A stretch of DNA of 5,115 nucleotides from Candidatus Agrococcus pullicola (lineage in GTDB: Bacteria; Actinomycetota; Actinomycetes; Actinomycetales; Microbacteriaceae). Positions 4,851 to 5,115 of this stretch are shown in pieces. Position numbers and translations under genes: made by a program. The notes below the pieces were generated by a model. That model searched no databases, was not told the origin of the DNA, and worked only from the letters and a program-made list of their open reading frames with translations. Every line of letters begins with the position of its first letter. Positions within the stretch are counted from its first letter, which is position 1. The stretch is from positions 1 to 5,115 of the forward strand of contig DXDC01000372.1 in assembly GCA_019115685.1 (NCBI GenBank). Reading direction: 5' to 3'.

Positions 4851-5115
4851 ATGAAGGTCGCAGTGGTGTTCAATCCGGTGAAGGCCGAGGAGCGCGAGTT
4901 GCGCAATGCCCTCCACGAGGAGGTGCCTGCCGCGAAGAGTGATCTGAACTTCTTCGAGACCGATGCGGACGATCAAGGAGCGGCCGCGGCGAAGAAAGCG
5001 GTCGCGGCCAAGCCCGATCTCGTGCTTGTCGCCGGCGGTGACGGCACGGTACGCATCGTGGCGGAGCAGCTCGCGGGAACGGACATCCCGCTCGGTATTG
5101 TGCCGGCCGGTACCG
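4851..5115 (+). CDS. Diacylglycerol kinase-family lipid kinase (partial, N-terminal 88 residues)
   Basis: The frame is open from the ATG at 4851 to the window edge: 88 codons plus one base. It begins MKVAVVFNPVKA, the first beta strand of the diacylglycerol kinase catalytic domain (FNP for the more usual xNP). The nucleotide-binding signature VAGGDGTVR follows at 60-68, and then IPLGIVPAGT at 79-88, where the family's GxxPxGTxN motif begins. Such enzymes phosphorylate diacylglycerol, sphingoid bases or related lipids with ATP at the inner membrane face, recycling lipids for phospholipid or cell-wall lipid synthesis. The lipid substrate is not predictable from this part. The gene diverges from serS across a very short spacer; no Shine-Dalgarno is visible and leaderless expression is likely. 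The C-terminal half is outside the window. Confidence 0.9.
   Translation, partial: MKVAVVFNPVKAEERELRNALHEEVPAAKSDLNFFETDADDQGAAAAKKAVAAKPDLVLVAGGDGTVRIVAEQLAGTDIPLGIVPAGT

Noticed and set aside
4102..4854. Plus-strand open frame of 250 codons opposite serS
   Set aside because: It is an antisense shadow of serS, which has all class II synthetase motifs. Long antisense frames are common in high-G+C DNA.

Overview
This is a stretch of high-G+C bacterial chromosome, most likely from an actinobacterium of the Micrococcales/Microbacteriaceae type. The taxon is inferred from base composition, the actinobacterial character of the seryl-tRNA synthetase and LCP protein, and several apparent leaderless starts with TAnnnT -10 boxes. 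No database search was possible. The content is mainly housekeeping; I see no phage, transposon, CRISPR array, toxin-antitoxin pair or defence island.

Layout from right to left, since most genes are on the minus strand. At the right edge a lipid kinase of the diacylglycerol kinase family (4851 onward, plus strand, truncated by the window) diverges from serS (seryl-tRNA synthetase). The two share an extremely short intergenic region in which their predicted -10 boxes overlap. serS is followed 11 bp later by a Cof-type HAD-IIB phosphatase, probably in the same operon. Next come a weak candidate terminator, a promoter region, tRNA-Ser(UGA) and, only 19 bp after the tRNA, a gene for an LCP (LytR-CpsA-Psr) cell-wall glycopolymer ligase with its own strong Shine-Dalgarno. 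After a 224-bp spacer holding a promoter comes tRNA-Ser(GCU), with an encoded CCA. A 239-bp spacer rich in GGTCG/CGACC motifs follows. At the left edge is an APH(6)/streptomycin-6-kinase-like phosphotransferase that runs out of the window.

Functional theme: the seryl-tRNA synthetase sits within 4 kb of two of its substrate tRNAs, one reading UCN and one reading AGY codons. They are interleaved with envelope genes (LCP ligase, lipid kinase). The more interesting points are regulatory rather than a new system: the overlapping divergent serS/lipid-kinase promoters, the tRNA-LCP tandem in which tRNA 3' processing would set the mRNA 5' end, and the repeated motif upstream of the kinase gene. I found no convincing undescribed system.
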